A stretch of 64,000 nucleotides of DNA from Streptomyces sp. Y2F8-2 (GTDB lineage Bacteria; Actinomycetota; Actinomycetes; Streptomycetales; Streptomycetaceae), in assembly GCF_014905555.1 (NCBI RefSeq), contig NZ_BNGS01000005.1, positions 558,001-622,000 of the forward strand. Direction: 5' to 3'. A model generated the notes under the pieces. It had not been told where the DNA came from and searched no databases. It was given only the letters and a program-made list of their open reading frames with translations. The translations under genes and the position numbers were made by a program. Shown piece after piece: positions 63,912 to 64,000 of the stretch (position 1 is the stretch's first letter; every line of letters starts with the position of its first letter).

Positions 63912-64000
63912 ATGCCGGCTGAAGAAAGCAGGGAGTACCCGGAGTTCTATCTGCGTCTGCCCAACGGCGGACCACTGGCCCAGGGGCGGCCGGCGGATGA
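63912..64000 (+). CDS. Partial gene, 5' end only
   Basis: From an ATG at 63912, preceded by GGGGAGGGG, about 30 residues are visible (MPAEESREYPEFYLRLPNG...). Too short to assign. It is divergent from the DUF6308 gene. Confidence 0.5.
   Translation, partial: MPAEESREYPEFYLRLPNGGPLAQGRPAD

Overview
The window is a high-GC actinobacterial chromosome segment. Codon use, GTG/TTG starts, WhiJ-type regulator/DUF397/ATPase trios, SpoIIE-type phosphatases and XRE-DUF2690 proteins all point to Streptomyces or a close relative. No rRNA, tRNA or CRISPR array was recognised.

Left third (1 to about 22.1 kb): ordinary Streptomyces genes. A minus-strand set (dehydrogenase, pterin synthase-like protein, GT4 glycosyltransferase, partial methyltransferase) diverges from a CDP-alcohol phosphatidyltransferase. 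Next come an RpiB-like isomerase, a stand-alone LigD-type 3'-phosphoesterase, a 14-TM MFS pump with a divergent TetR, a two-gene COG0701/TIGR03943 permease operon, an MprF-like protein, small membrane, regulatory and SH3 proteins, and an operon of a SpoIIE-like phosphatase plus a complete sugar ABC importer. An inositol dehydrogenase (iolG-like) pseudogene precedes that operon.

Middle (22.1 to 53.3 kb): an accessory, defence-like island. It opens with a minus-strand chaperone cassette: an Hsp70 carrying a C-terminal NYN/Regnase-like domain, a GrpE-like protein and a J-domain-like protein. Next is a plus-strand operon encoding a 2096-aa protein kinase fused to a DUF1998-type helicase, a SNF2 helicase, an Eco57I/PglX-like adenine methyltransferase and a 416-aa coiled-coil protein. 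Facing it on the minus strand are a 783-aa unknown protein and a 2057-aa ATPase. The same palindrome (GTTGAC-N3-GTCAAC) lies in the promoter regions of both convergent operons. This suggests one co-regulated system, related to but not identical with DISARM, BREX/Pgl and helicase-methylase-ATPase systems. A WhiJ-like trio sits between the two arms.

Right part (53.4 to 64 kb): a decayed DUF262 gene and an EVE fragment, a secreted phospholipase D-like protein, a YceI remnant, two EVE/PUA-like proteins, an EVE-McrB/McrC type IV restriction pair, a membrane Ser/Thr kinase, a DUF6308 protein and the start of one more gene.

Working model (inference): the kinase-helicase, SNF2 helicase, methylase and giant ATPase form a methylation-linked antiphage module. 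McrBC adds methylation-dependent restriction, and the chaperone/NYN cassette may be a third, separate module.
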